Below are positions 16,802-26,788 of a stretch of 64,000 nucleotides of DNA, in pieces (the stretch's first letter is position 1; each line of letters opens with the position of its first letter). The notes under the pieces are model-generated. The model did no database searches. It had not been told where the DNA came from and saw nothing but the letters and a program-made list of their open reading frames with translations. The stretch spans positions 372,001 to 436,000 of the forward strand of contig JACJZU010000003.1 of NCBI GenBank assembly GCA_020635435.1, read 5' to 3'. Made by a program: the position numbers and the translations under genes. This DNA is from Flavobacteriales bacterium (GTDB lineage: Bacteria > Bacteroidota > Bacteroidia > NS11-12g > UBA9320).

Positions 16802-19339
16802 TTATTCGTTGTTGTCTGTTTCAACTGACGAATCGTCGGCAGTATTGCCCGGCTCCTCTCCTTCTATCGGCTCCAGACCGATTTCCTCCTCCTCATCTTT
16901 CTCCACTTTGGCTACCGATGCGATCTCATCGTTATCGCGCAATTTAATGAGGCGAACACCTTGAGTAGCCCGACCCATCACACGAACTTCCGACAAAGGT
17001 AATCGAATCGCTATTCCCGATTTGTTAATGATCATAAGATCGTCTTCATCTGAAACAGCTTTGATGGCGACCAATTGTCCTGTTTTCTCGGTAACCTGCA
17101 GTGTTTTAACACCTTTACCACCTCTGGTCGTAACCCTGTAATCCTCAAGCGAAGTGCGCTTACCGTAACCTTTTTCACTTACGACCATGATCGTTTCGTC
17201 ACTATCCGGTGAAACACAAACCATGCCAATAACTTCATCTTTGGCATTTTCGAGCTTAACTCCGCGCACACCTGCTGCGGTTCTGCCCATGGCTCGTACA
17301 TTCTTTTCATTGAAACGGATGCACTTGCCGGACTTCTTGGCCATGAGTATCTCCATATCCCCACTGGTCAGGCGAGCTTCCAGTAATTCATCGCCGTCGC
17401 GAACAGTGATGGCGTTGATCCCATTGGATCTTGGTCGGGAATAGGCTCGTAAGGTGGTTTTCTTAACAATGCCATTCTTGGTGCACATGAAAATGAAATT
17501 CTCATCAAGGTAGGCATCATCATCCAGATTGTCTACAGTAATGTACGCTCTGACCTTGTCTTCCTTCGGAATATTGATCAGGTTCTGTATCGCCCGGCCT
17601 TTTGATGCTTTTGAACCTTCCGGTATCTCCCACACCTTCATCCAAAAACACCTGCCGTGATCTGTGAAGAACAACATATAATTATGTGTCGAACCTGTGA
17701 GTAGATGTTCGACAAAATCTTCGTCGCGGTGTGTCACGCCGCGGTTTCCTATACCTCCCCTGCCCTGGGTTCGATATTCGGTGAGCACGGTGCGCTTGAT
17801 GTAGCCCATGTGCGAGATCGTGATCACAACGTTCTCATTTGGAATCAGATCCTCAATATTGAGATCTCCGCTGTCGTGCTCGATCTGTGTACGCCGCTCA
17901 TCACCATATTTTTCACGAACCTCGGCAAGCTCCGTTTTGATGATCTCCATGCGTCGGTCTTCGTTGGCAAGTATTTCCTTAAGTTCGGCGATCAATTGCA
18001 TGAGTTGAGCATGTTCATCACGGATCTTGTCGCGTTCTAATCCGGTCAGCTTCTGCAGCCTCATGTCCAGGATCGCCTTCGCCTGGATCTCGCTTAAGCT
18101 GAAGCGCTCCATCAGACCGTTACGGGCATCATCAACGGTCTTGCTGCTGCGGATCAATGCGATGACTTCGTCGAGATTGTCGAGCGCGATCAACAAACCT
18201 TCGAGAATATGAGCCCTTTTCTCAGCTTCTTCCAGCTCGAATTCCGTACGGCGTATAACCACCTCATGCCGGTGTTCGACGTAGTAGCGCAGCATGTCCT
18301 TCAGGTTGAGAACCTTCGGCCGACCTGCCACCAGTGCGATGTTGTTTACGGAGAAGGAGGTCTGAAGTGCGGTATATTTATAGAGCTTGTTGAGAATGAT
18401 GTTAGGTATGGCATCCCGTTTCAAGTCGAAAACAATGCGCAATCCTTTCCGGTCGCTTTCATCCCTGATCTCGGAAATTCCCTCGATCACTTTCTCATTC
18501 ACCAGATCCACTGCTTTTACTATGATCTGCGATGGACTTACCTGATAGGGCACTTCCGTGATAATGATCTGCTCTCTTCCTGAATTGGTCGTGTCAAACT
18601 CCGCCTTACCACGCACAACCACCCTACCCTTTCCGGTTTCGAAGGCATTTTTAACCCCTTCATAGCCGTAAATGGTACCCCCGGTCGGAAAATCAGGAGC
18701 TTTGATGTATTGCATCAATTCAGGTATGCTGATGTCTCTGTTATCGATGTACGCGATCAGCCCATCCACAACTTCTGTGAGATTGTGTGGTGCCATATTG
18801 GTCGCCATTCCAACCGCAATTCCGGCTGCTCCGTTGACTAGGAGGTTCGGGATCTTGCTTGGAAGTACCGTAGGTTCTTTAAGCGAGTCGTCGAAGTTCG
18901 GTTGAAAATTGACGGTATTCTTGTCAATATCAGCCAACATTTCCTCGGCGATCTTGCGCATCCGGGCCTCTGTGTAACGCATAGCGGCCGGTGGATCACC
19001 ATCAATAGACCCAAAGTTACCCTGACCATCCACCATCGGATAGCGAAGGCTCCAGTCCTGTGCCATACGCACCATGGTATCGTAAACGGAACTGTCGCCG
19101 TGCGGGTGATACTTACCCAGAACCTCCCCTACAATACGTGCCGATTTTTTATAGGGTCTGTTACTATTCAAACCCAACTCGGTCATACCGTACAGAACCC
19201 TGCGATGCACCGGTTTCAAACCGTCCCTCACATCCGGCAGAGCCCTTGAAACAATTACCGACATCGAATAATCGATGTATGCGGTCTTCATTTCATCTTC
19301 AATGTTTATTGGAATGATCTTTTCGTTCGGATTGTCCAT
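16802..19339 (-). CDS. gyrA: DNA gyrase subunit A
   Basis: The 845-residue type IIA topoisomerase subunit cleaves and rejoins DNA to introduce negative supercoils with GyrB. Numbering equals E. coli in the catalytic part: HPHGDSSVYD with Ser83 and Asp87, and the catalytic Tyr122 in AAMRYTEARM. Both quinolone-determining residues are the susceptible forms. The C-terminal beta-pinwheel follows from about residue 500. Its GyrA box reads QGRGGIG rather than QRRGGKG. The tail is acidic (EKDEEEEIGLEPIEGEEPGN), typical of this phylum. gyrB is not in the window. Confidence 0.98.
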   Translation of the reverse strand: MDNPNEKIIPINIEDEMKTAYIDYSMSVIVSRALPDVRDGLKPVHRRVLYGMTELGLNSNRPYKKSARIVGEVLGKYHPHGDSSVYDTMVRMAQDWSLRYPMVDGQGNFGSIDGDPPAAMRYTEARMRKIAEEMLADIDKNTVNFQPNFDDSLKEPTVLPSKIPNLLVNGAAGIAVGMATNMAPHNLTEVVDGLIAYIDNRDISIPELMQYIKAPDFPTGGTIYGYEGVKNAFETGKGRVVVRGKAEFDTTNSGREQIIITEVPYQVSPSQIIVKAVDLVNEKVIEGISEIRDESDRKGLRIVFDLKRDAIPNIILNKLYKYTALQTSFSVNNIALVAGRPKVLNLKDMLRYYVEHRHEVVIRRTEFELEEAEKRAHILEGLLIALDNLDEVIALIRSSKTVDDARNGLMERFSLSEIQAKAILDMRLQKLTGLERDKIRDEHAQLMQLIAELKEILANEDRRMEIIKTELAEVREKYGDERRTQIEHDSGDLNIEDLIPNENVVITISHMGYIKRTVLTEYRTQGRGGIGNRGVTHRDEDFVEHLLTGSTHNYMLFFTDHGRCFWMKVWEIPEGSKASKGRAIQNLINIPKEDKVRAYITVDNLDDDAYLDENFIFMCTKNGIVKKTTLRAYSRPRSNGINAITVRDGDELLEARLTSGDMEILMAKKSGKCIRFNEKNVRAMGRTAAGVRGVKLENAKDEVIGMVCVSPDSDETIMVVSEKGYGKRTSLEDYRVTTRGGKGVKTLQVTEKTGQLVAIKAVSDEDDLMIINKSGIAIRLPLSEVRVMGRATQGVRLIKLRDNDEIASVAKVEKDEEEEIGLEPIEGEEPGNTADDSSVETDNNE

Positions 19340-19479
19340 GAACTACGCGATTATTAAGCGTGTAAAACTACTTTGAACCCTCGTTTTTACCCATTTTTCA
19401 GGGGGTAAGATACCAACAAATTGTTGATAAATGAGGCCGTTTTCAAGCAATGTAACGTACGAATTGAGTATCGGGAGAC

Positions 19480-20877
19480 TCAGATCTCCACAGATTCATT
19501 TTTCTGCGGTATATGCACATCTAAATCGCCTTCAGAAATGAATAATTCGAAATTCTGCAGGCTTTCCGGGTCGCCATGTGTCAGGAATACCTTCTTCAAA
19601 CGGCTCTTGGCATTCACTTTCTTCAGGTAGGTTTTGAGCTCATTTCTGTCGGGGTGGGCACTGTACACGTCGGTATATGCGATTCGCGCAAAAACGGGAT
19701 ACTCCCTGCCCTTTATTCGAACGGAGGATCGCCGTTCGAGTAATTCGTGCCCCAAAGTGCCCGGAGTGCAATATCCTGCGATCAGGATCGTAGCATCGGG
19801 ATTTTGTATGTTATTGGCAATATGTCGCTGTATTCTACCTCCATCCATCATTCCTGCCGAAGAAATGAGCACGCCGGGCGCGTTGTGGGAATTCATCGTT
19901 TCCTCGTCTTCTTTATCTTCCACGAGAAACAGTTGACGGAAGGCAAATAAGTTTCCGTGCTCTTCGGCGTAGCGTCGGGCTTGTTTGTTCAGCCAGTTAT
20001 TGTATTTCTGATGGATCTCACCGCTGTTCTGACCGAGTGGGCTGTCGGCAAAAACCCGAACGGCAGGCAGTCTGCCCTCCCTGTACAATTTGTGCAATGT
20101 GAATAATATGGACTGGGTTCTACCCACACTGAAAGCAGGTATCACCAGTCGGGAATGTGGTGAATCTTTCATATCCTCCAGAAAATCCATGAGCACATCA
20201 CCCGCATCTCGTTGTTCCGTGTGATCGCGACTGCCATAGGTTCCCTCCATGACGAGGTAATCCAGATCCTCGGGGATATGGGGAGCACCAACGATCTCAT
20301 TGTTCTCCCTGCCGAGATCACCGGTGAAGGCGATCCGTTGGGTTGTATCTTCATTGTTCCAGGAGATCACCACAGAAGCTGCACCTAGTATATGACCTGC
20401 CGAGATGAATTCGAATTCCAGGCCTTCTCTCAGTTTGAAGGGTTTATTGAACGGAAGCGTGATCATACTGTCGATGGCTTCCTTAACATGCTTGAATCCG
20501 AAAAGGGCTTTTTCGTGTTGAACCTGTTTCCGACGATTCTTTCTGGAACGATTCAATTTCTTTCCTAGTTGTATTCGGGCTGAATCCTGTAGCAAGATCT
20601 CTGCAAGCGCAAGGGTTGGTTCGGTACAGAATACATGGCCATTGAATCCGGCTGCGAACAATGTTGGAAGATTGCCGCAATGGTCTATGTGCGCATGGGT
20701 AAGTACGACCGCATCCACTAGTCTTGGGGCGAACCGGAAATCGGCATTTTTCTCGAATTTGGTGTTTCGTTCATAATCGAGCCCGCAGTCTACCAGGATC
20801 TGGTAACCATCTTCGAACTGAAGATGATACATACTTCCGGTTACTTGCCTGGCCGCTCCACAAAAGGTTATTTTCAT
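19480..20877 (-). CDS. Beta-CASP metallo-beta-lactamase RNA hydrolase (CPSF/YSH1-like)
   Basis: The 465-residue protein has the metallo-beta-lactamase zinc motif LTHAHIDHCGNLP, later ligands in SAGHILGAAS and FTGDLGREN, and the beta-CASP insert with AFSVGRTQSILF and SSAGMMDGGRIQRHI. It ends with the RMMBL-type FLTHGDPESL. This is the layout of CPSF73-like exo- or endoribonucleases, so an RNA-processing role in the cytoplasm is expected. It lacks the KH domains of archaeal relatives. The 140-bp gap to gyrA holds no gene. No promoter match was found. Confidence 0.88.
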   Translation of the reverse strand: MKITFCGAARQVTGSMYHLQFEDGYQILVDCGLDYERNTKFEKNADFRFAPRLVDAVVLTHAHIDHCGNLPTLFAAGFNGHVFCTEPTLALAEILLQDSARIQLGKKLNRSRKNRRKQVQHEKALFGFKHVKEAIDSMITLPFNKPFKLREGLEFEFISAGHILGAASVVISWNNEDTTQRIAFTGDLGRENNEIVGAPHIPEDLDYLVMEGTYGSRDHTEQRDAGDVLMDFLEDMKDSPHSRLVIPAFSVGRTQSILFTLHKLYREGRLPAVRVFADSPLGQNSGEIHQKYNNWLNKQARRYAEEHGNLFAFRQLFLVEDKEDEETMNSHNAPGVLISSAGMMDGGRIQRHIANNIQNPDATILIAGYCTPGTLGHELLERRSSVRIKGREYPVFARIAYTDVYSAHPDRNELKTYLKKVNAKSRLKKVFLTHGDPESLQNFELFISEGDLDVHIPQKNESVEI

Positions 20878-20920
20878 GTGTTCTGTTCCTGTATTCCTTT
20901 GGTCAGAATTCGATGTTCGC

Positions 20921-22042
20921 TCAATTCCCGATCACATGAAATCTTCCAAGCCGTGTTTCATTTCCGTCGTTCAGCCATAACCAATACCAACCCGGGGTGA
21001 GGTGCGATACTGTCAGGGACCGGCCATTTCTGATCACGGGTTGTTCTATACCCACTGAATTGAAAATAGAGATCTTTTGATCCCCGAGTCTGATCATACC
21101 ATTCTCCACCGCATAGTAATGCACATTACTTGAATGCTCAAATCTGTTCGAAAGCACACCCGGTACACCCGCGAAATGCATCATGGCGGCCAGACATCCC
21201 TTGAGCGCTTCATTCAGATAGCCCGAATCAAGATAGGTCAGGCTGTCGCGAATACTGTGTGTGTATGGATTATCGGTACTTTCATAAAGCCCCGTGATCG
21301 CAAATCCGGCTGCTTCAAAGGGTATATAATCGCTCGAATAGGCCCTGGAACGCACCGGTGTTAAGGTGGTGTACAATTCGAACATTCGCGCCAGGGTATC
21401 CGTGATCCTTGCCGACTTTTGATCATTCAAGGGCGTAGTGTTTCCCTCATCGCGTTCGCAAAAGATCTTATCTGAGTCTGCAGCGCCCTTGAATCCACCG
21501 ATCTGGTCTAAGTTGAACATGAACTTCAGCCTGGATGCATCGGCCGCCGTGATCGATTCGACCACATGTTTACTACCCCAGAATCCATCCTCTTCAGCGC
21601 TGAAGCACATGAATCTTATGCTGCTTGAAGGTGAGAGTGTACGCATGATCCTTGCTATCTCCAGCAGAACCGAAATCCCGCTGCCATTATCGTCGACCCC
21701 GGGACCGTTTCGAGTATCGTAATGAGCGCCTAAAACAATGAGGTCGGACCCGGATCCCGGAATTTCAGCAATGATATTTCTGTGCCATTTACCACTCGGG
21801 TGCAGGAAACTATCATATACTGTGCGTATACCATAGGATTCGAGTTCAGAAAATAGCCAATTTCCGGTATGCTCCAGTGCCTGAGAACCATTTTCCTTGA
21901 TCCCCAATTCCTGAAATTTTTCAAGATGGGGTATTAGGCTGCGGGTTTTGGATAGTTCACTGATTATGCGCTGGTTCAACCATTGCGCATGTGCGAGGGC
22001 AGAAATTAAAATGAGCGCTATACTCCCTAAAACACGAATCAT
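20921..22042 (-). CDS. Exported M28-family aminopeptidase with C-terminal sorting-like domain
   Basis: The 373-residue product begins with a signal peptide (MIRVLGSIALILISALAHAQ). It carries the M28 di-zinc site: LGAHYDTRNGPGVDDNGSG, the catalytic CFSAEEDGFWGS, FNLDQIG and a late THSIRDS. The last 45 residues (VSHLTPGWYWLWLNDGNETR, then LGRFHVIGN) resemble a short T9SS type A sorting domain, so it is probably delivered to the cell surface or outside. ATG 22042 overlaps the tsaE stop as ATGA. A longer frame up to 22153 lies inside tsaE and lacks a signal peptide at its start. Being coupled to porX and tsaE is notable. Confidence 0.88.
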   Translation of the reverse strand: MIRVLGSIALILISALAHAQWLNQRIISELSKTRSLIPHLEKFQELGIKENGSQALEHTGNWLFSELESYGIRTVYDSFLHPSGKWHRNIIAEIPGSGSDLIVLGAHYDTRNGPGVDDNGSGISVLLEIARIMRTLSPSSSIRFMCFSAEEDGFWGSKHVVESITAADASRLKFMFNLDQIGGFKGAADSDKIFCERDEGNTTPLNDQKSARITDTLARMFELYTTLTPVRSRAYSSDYIPFEAAGFAITGLYESTDNPYTHSIRDSLTYLDSGYLNEALKGCLAAMMHFAGVPGVLSNRFEHSSNVHYYAVENGMIRLGDQKISIFNSVGIEQPVIRNGRSLTVSHLTPGWYWLWLNDGNETRLGRFHVIGN

Positions 22043-22458
22043 CCCTGTGCAAAGATACGTCGGGATCCGTCCCCCATTTGTTCGAGCCTCACCATTACGT
22101 GTGGGTATGACCTGAAAATGTCCTGTCCGAGTTCCGGCCATTCCAAAAAACAAAATGCACCTGAATCCAGATATTCGTCGATCCCCAGGTCAAGCATCTC
22201 TTCCACATCGCGGATTCGGTACAGATCGAAATGATAGAGCTCCCCTGCTTTGGAACGGTAGGCGTTCACCAGTCCAAAAGTAGGACTGCTCATTTCGTGC
22301 TCAACACCCAATTCCCGGCCTATGGCCTTGATGAGGGTGGTTTTACCTGATCCGAGGTCTCCTTTGAATAGGAAAATCCTGCATTTTGGGAAATCCCCGA
22401 TCAATCGACTTGCAACATGCTGCACTTCCGATTCAACAAATTGCAGAGTGAATTCCAA
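22039..22458 (-). CDS. tsaE: tRNA threonylcarbamoyladenosine biosynthesis ATPase TsaE
   Basis: The 139-residue P-loop protein has Walker A GDLGSGKTTL (33-42), the family motif SSPTFGLVN and HFDLYR, and the C-terminal LEWPE. With TsaB and TsaD it makes t6A37 on ANN-decoding tRNAs. Its length is normal. It begins 12 bp after the porX stop and overlaps the M28 peptidase start by 4 nt, so the three genes form one operon. Confidence 0.96.
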   Translation of the reverse strand: MEFTLQFVESEVQHVASRLIGDFPKCRIFLFKGDLGSGKTTLIKAIGRELGVEHEMSSPTFGLVNAYRSKAGELYHFDLYRIRDVEEMLDLGIDEYLDSGAFCFLEWPELGQDIFRSYPHVMVRLEQMGDGSRRIFAQG

Positions 22459-22470
22459 TTTGACGTTATT

Positions 22471-24024
22471 TTATTTAGAGCTCAGGGCGATCAGAGGTAC
22501 CATCATTTCTTCCATACTGATGCCACCGTGCTGGAATGTATCGCGATAATATTTTGCGTAATGGTTCAAATTATTGGGATACACAAAGAAGTCGTTGTTC
22601 CGGCAAAAGACGAAACTTGAGCTGAGGTGCTGTGTTGGGAGTCCTGCTTCTTCCGGTTTTTTAAGTTCGAAGACCTCTTTGGGGTTGTAGCTGAGGTTTC
22701 GGCCGGTTTTGTATCGGAGATTGGTCGTGGTGTTCTTGTCGCCTATGATCTTCACGGCTTCGGAGACCCTTACGGAACCGTGATCGGTTGTAATGATCAC
22801 GCGTGCGTCCCTTTCGGATATCCGTTTCAGTGCATCGAGCAATGGGCTGTGCTCAAACCAGGAAAGGGTGAGCGATCGGTATGCGGCCTCATCTTCAGCA
22901 AGTTCCCGCATAACTTTCAGATCGGTGCGTGCGTGAGACAGGGTGTCTACAAAGTTGTATACGATCACATTGAGATCGTTGTTGAGGAGGTTTGGTATCC
23001 GTTCCACCAATTCCTTGCCATGGGCAAGGTTCAGGATCTTGTGGTAGCTGAAGCGAATGTCCTTTCTCAATCTCTGAAGCAGATCGGACAGAAATGCCTC
23101 CTCGCTTTTGTTCTTGCCCCCCTCATCCTCGTCGTCGAGCCACAGATTCGGGAATCGCTTCTTGATATCGACCGGCATCAAACCGGCGAATATTGAGTTC
23201 CGGCAATACTGTGTTGCTGTGGGAAGGATGCTCATGTACATATCCTCCTTTTCCACCCTAAAATAGCGTTCAATGGCAGGTTGCAGGAATTTCCACTGAT
23301 CGAAACGAAGGTTGTCTACGAGGACGAAGAACAAGGGGCGTCCGTCTTGAAGATTCGGTAGAACAGCTCTTCGCATCAAAGAATGGGACATAATTGGTGC
23401 ATCGCTGTTATTGTAATCGATGAAATCGAGGTAATTGCGCTGAATGAAGCGGGAGAACTCTTTGTTCATCTCCACTTTCTGGGTTTGCAGCACTTCCTCC
23501 ATTCCTGTTTCATTGCTGCTTTGGATCTCCAATTCATGAAACACCAATTTCTTATAGATCTCCTTCCATCGACCAAAATCGGGGGATTCCATAAGTGCCA
23601 TCATAATATTCCGGAACTCTTGCTGGTAATTGGATGTGACCTTTTCCGTTACCAACCTCTTCTCGTCGATTATACGCTTAATGGTAAGTAACATTTGCTT
23701 CGGGTGTACCGGTTTAATGAGGTAATCGGTGATCTTGGAACCGATGGCATCCTCCATAATGCTTTCTTCCTCGTTTTTCGTGATCATGACCACGGGTAGG
23801 TTGGGCTGCATTTCCTTGAGTTCCTTCAATGCATCCAAACCGCTGATACCCGGCATATTCTCATCGAGAAAGACCAGATCGAAATGCTCTGTACGCACCC
23901 GATCGATGGCATCGATTCCGCTATTAACCGTGTCAACCTTGTACCCTTTGGATTCGAGGAAGATTATATGTGGCTTTAGGAGCTCGATCTCGTCGTCGGC
24001 CCACAGAATGTTGATCGTATTCAT
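22471..24024 (-). CDS. porX: T9SS regulator PorX (response regulator with PglZ domain)
   Basis: The 517-residue protein has an N-terminal CheY-like receiver (acidic pair ADDE at 9-12, phosphoacceptor Asp54 in LVFLDENMPG, Lys in LIKPVHPKQ). It continues into an alkaline-phosphatase-superfamily PglZ domain with VLVDNLRFDQW, FVDTLSHARTD and TTDHGSVRV. This architecture is that of PorX, which with the PorY kinase controls type IX secretion in Bacteroidota; the PglZ part is reported to be a phosphodiesterase. ATG 24024 (MNTINILWADDE) is preferred over the ATG four codons upstream because it starts directly at the receiver domain. It leads the porX-tsaE-M28 operon. Confidence 0.93.
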   Translation of the reverse strand: MNTINILWADDEIELLKPHIIFLESKGYKVDTVNSGIDAIDRVRTEHFDLVFLDENMPGISGLDALKELKEMQPNLPVVMITKNEEESIMEDAIGSKITDYLIKPVHPKQMLLTIKRIIDEKRLVTEKVTSNYQQEFRNIMMALMESPDFGRWKEIYKKLVFHELEIQSSNETGMEEVLQTQKVEMNKEFSRFIQRNYLDFIDYNNSDAPIMSHSLMRRAVLPNLQDGRPLFFVLVDNLRFDQWKFLQPAIERYFRVEKEDMYMSILPTATQYCRNSIFAGLMPVDIKKRFPNLWLDDEDEGGKNKSEEAFLSDLLQRLRKDIRFSYHKILNLAHGKELVERIPNLLNNDLNVIVYNFVDTLSHARTDLKVMRELAEDEAAYRSLTLSWFEHSPLLDALKRISERDARVIITTDHGSVRVSEAVKIIGDKNTTTNLRYKTGRNLSYNPKEVFELKKPEEAGLPTQHLSSSFVFCRNNDFFVYPNNLNHYAKYYRDTFQHGGISMEEMMVPLIALSSK

Positions 24025-24110
24025 AATTTGTCGCAAAGGTCGTTATACACGCTGATTGAGGAACGCTCATTTGGCGAAAATATTGACCGATCCGGCGGAG
24101 TTTTGGGTTA

Positions 24111-26342
24111 TCAGTCTATTCTATACCTCAACCCAACATAGATATTCCTGCCAAAAACGGGTCCCCATACCATGGAAGCATCGAAATACTCTCCAAACGG
24201 AGTATCTGCCGAAATGATCACTTGCTCCTGTCGGTAATCCAGCAGGTTTTCGAAGCCGACATAAGATTCCAATCTCTTCTTCCAGGTTTTGGTGATCTGC
24301 CCATTCCATGTGAAATAGGCCGGAGATGATGCGGGCATACGGTATTCCATGGGGTTTCCGGATGTTTCGGGTAGACGTTGACCGTCAAACCAGTTCACGG
24401 TTGCATCGAATTTCCATTTTTTTCGTGTTTCATGCGCCAGGTTCAGGAATGCCCGATTTCGGGACATGTACGGCGCACTTCGCAAACCGGAGATCTGCCG
24501 CGTGCGGACATCGTACCATCTGTATGCCAGCCGGAGATCGAAGCGCTTCAACACCTCATAATCCACTTGTGCCTGAAAGCTGGTTGAGTATGACTTTCCA
24601 TTCAGGGCGTAGATATGCACTTCACCGGGGTTCTCATCGAAATCGATCACGATCTGATCGGTGAAATCCGTTCGGTACAAATCGAAAGAGATCAGTCCTT
24701 CGCGATAGTCCAATGTGAACTCTCCGGTGAGGCTCAAGCCATAATTCCAGGCCACTTCGGGTTCCAGTCCATAAGGTTTGCCGTTATCGGTTGAATGGAT
24801 CCTGAACTGTCGGTTGCTTGCCCATATCCGTGGATTGTCTGAGAAGATCAGCGGCGTTCGCTGGCCGCGTCCACCGGAAAAGCGCAAGACCAGCTCTTCT
24901 TTCAATGCATAACGGAGATGAAGTCTGGGGGTTGCAAACCAGTTGTAATAATTACTGTGATCGATCCGAAGGCCGATTACAGAACTGAACCGTGTACCGA
25001 TCTTGGTAGTGAGTTCTCCGAATGCTCCCGGAACGATCTCTGTTCGGCTATAGGAGGTGTCGTTGAATTTTTCTGTCATATCATCCAACTGCACCGACAT
25101 GCCGGTCCGAAAGCTATTGAATCTATCCAGTCGGTTATTCTGGTGAATGAGATTGGCATATGTGGTCTTTCCTATGGGATGATAGTTCTTCAAACCGAAG
25201 ACGGAGCGCTGATCGATCCAATCTGCTTTTACCTGGATGGCCGTTGAGCGATTTGAGTTTTTCCGATCTACGATCCCCATTTTCCCGAGGAAGCTCAATT
25301 GGCGGAAATCCTCCTGCAATCCCCATAAACCCTGGGTGTGTTGGTTGGCAAAAGCAGGGACCCCTATTTGGCCGGCGGTTGTTTCGATCCAGGAACCATA
25401 TACCATCATCTGCCAGCGCACATAGTCTGAAAAGTATTTCCAGCGATGCATACCGATCAGGTGTCGGGACATAGGCATATCCAGGAAACCGTCGTTGTTC
25501 CGATCGTTCTCCATTTGGTTGTATTTAGCATGCAAGAGCAAGCCGGTAGAGAGTTTTTCGTTCAGACTCTTCCGAAGGTGTATATTCGTTTCCAGACGCC
25601 CTCCTTGATTCGCAAACAAATTGAGATAGAGTTTATCCGATTTATCCGGTTTTCGCAACTCCAGATTGATCTGACCCGTGGCACTTTCGTATCCGTTTGC
25701 TACCGATCCGGTTCCCTTGTTGAGTTGCATACTCTCGATCCAGGTTCCGGGTATGTACTCCAATCCTTTTACAGCTGCCAAACCCCTCAATCCGGGCATG
25801 TTCTCAATGGTGATCTGATTATAAATACCGCTCAAGCCGAGCATACGGATCTGCCGCGTACCTGTTAGGGCATCGGTGATCGCCACATCAACACCGGGTT
25901 GTGTTTCGAAACTCTCGGCTAAATTACAGCAGGCGGCTTTCTGCAGCTCCGCTTCACCGATCTTCTCAATTTTTATGGACTCAAGGAAGCTGATCTCCGT
26001 GGAACGGACTCTTTTGGAGACAACGACCTCATTCAGCGTGTTATCAGGCATCAGTGTGAGTTCGAATTGTCCGAGATCGCTGATATCCAGTGTATCGGAT
26101 CGAAATCCCACGTAGGCTATAATGAGTGTTACGGATGATTTAGAACGCAGCATCCTGAATACCCCGAATTCGTTGGTTTGTGTTCCACCGGAACCATCTG
26201 CCCAATATACATCGGCCTGAGAGGCGACACTGGCCTTGCCATTGGGATTGTACAGCAGAACCTTACCGGTAATTTCCGACACCTGAGAGCGTGCCCAGAA
26301 AGCTCCCGTGAGGAGCAGTAGTACTGAAATACAAAATCGCAT
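24111..26342 (-). CDS. TonB-dependent outer-membrane receptor, metal-associated type
   Basis: The 743-residue outer-membrane barrel has a signal peptide (1-19), a carboxypeptidase-regulatory-like domain (about 22-100), a plug (about 125-235, with NMPGLRGLAAVKGLEYIPG) and a beta-barrel ending in an aromatic-rich strand (IYVGLRYRID). The plug carries adjacent cysteines in KAACCNLAESFE (Cys138-139), a feature I associate with metal-linked receptors of this phylum. ATG 26342 lies 2 nt after the stop of the HMA gene, so the two are cotranscribed. The substrate is probably a metal ion or complex; copper is a guess from the HMA partner. Confidence 0.88.
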   Translation of the reverse strand: MRFCISVLLLLTGAFWARSQVSEITGKVLLYNPNGKASVASQADVYWADGSGGTQTNEFGVFRMLRSKSSVTLIIAYVGFRSDTLDISDLGQFELTLMPDNTLNEVVVSKRVRSTEISFLESIKIEKIGEAELQKAACCNLAESFETQPGVDVAITDALTGTRQIRMLGLSGIYNQITIENMPGLRGLAAVKGLEYIPGTWIESMQLNKGTGSVANGYESATGQINLELRKPDKSDKLYLNLFANQGGRLETNIHLRKSLNEKLSTGLLLHAKYNQMENDRNNDGFLDMPMSRHLIGMHRWKYFSDYVRWQMMVYGSWIETTAGQIGVPAFANQHTQGLWGLQEDFRQLSFLGKMGIVDRKNSNRSTAIQVKADWIDQRSVFGLKNYHPIGKTTYANLIHQNNRLDRFNSFRTGMSVQLDDMTEKFNDTSYSRTEIVPGAFGELTTKIGTRFSSVIGLRIDHSNYYNWFATPRLHLRYALKEELVLRFSGGRGQRTPLIFSDNPRIWASNRQFRIHSTDNGKPYGLEPEVAWNYGLSLTGEFTLDYREGLISFDLYRTDFTDQIVIDFDENPGEVHIYALNGKSYSTSFQAQVDYEVLKRFDLRLAYRWYDVRTRQISGLRSAPYMSRNRAFLNLAHETRKKWKFDATVNWFDGQRLPETSGNPMEYRMPASSPAYFTWNGQITKTWKKRLESYVGFENLLDYRQEQVIISADTPFGEYFDASMVWGPVFGRNIYVGLRYRID

Positions 26343-26344
26343 GA

Positions 26345-26725
26345 TCAGTGAATTTCGAGTTCCCTGTATCGGCAGCATCCCGGAAGTTTGTCGTAGGCAT
26401 CCTGTGAAGCCTTCAGATCTCCGGCATCATGTCCGGCTTCAACAAGTGCCTTTTGGATAGCGTCTACACTGATCTTTTTCGAGCTGAAGACAACCGTCAA
26501 TGTCTGTTTTTCGATGTCCCATTCGGCTTGTTTGACACCTTTCAGGAACATGACCGTTTCTTCAATGCGCTCTTCGCACATGCCGCATACGCCACGAACC
26601 GTAAAAGTTTCAACTGAAATTTTCTTCGTATAGGATTCATCGGATCCGTCTACGGTCACGAACGCAGTTGTAAGCGTAAAAATACCTACGATCAAAGCGT
26701 AGAGTGAAATATTCAAAATTTTCAT
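26345..26725 (-). CDS. Exported heavy-metal-associated (HMA) domain protein
   Basis: The 126-residue protein has an N-terminal signal or anchor (about 4-24) and an HMA ferredoxin-like domain with the metal-binding VCGMCEERIE (CxxC). A C-terminal tail holds another cysteine pair, LPGCCRYRE. HMA domains bind Cu+ or other soft metals. Placement before the export signal suggests it works in the periplasm. It is encoded directly upstream of the TonB receptor (2-nt gap) and 63 bp after a Cys/His-rich secreted protein. Together these look like a metal acquisition or sensing set. The exact metal cannot be told from sequence. Confidence 0.85.
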   Translation of the reverse strand: MKILNISLYALIVGIFTLTTAFVTVDGSDESYTKKISVETFTVRGVCGMCEERIEETVMFLKGVKQAEWDIEKQTLTVVFSSKKISVDAIQKALVEAGHDAGDLKASQDAYDKLPGCCRYRELEIH

Positions 26726-26788
26726 CTTATCTGAAATTAAAAATTAAATGGAATGGAGTTCGGAAAAACCCGAAAGCCTGAAAGAAGA

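Noticed and set aside
19386..19408. TTACCC/GGGTAA hairpin between gyrA and the beta-CASP gene as terminator
   Set aside because: The loop is long and the flanking tract on the relevant strand is A-rich, not U-rich.
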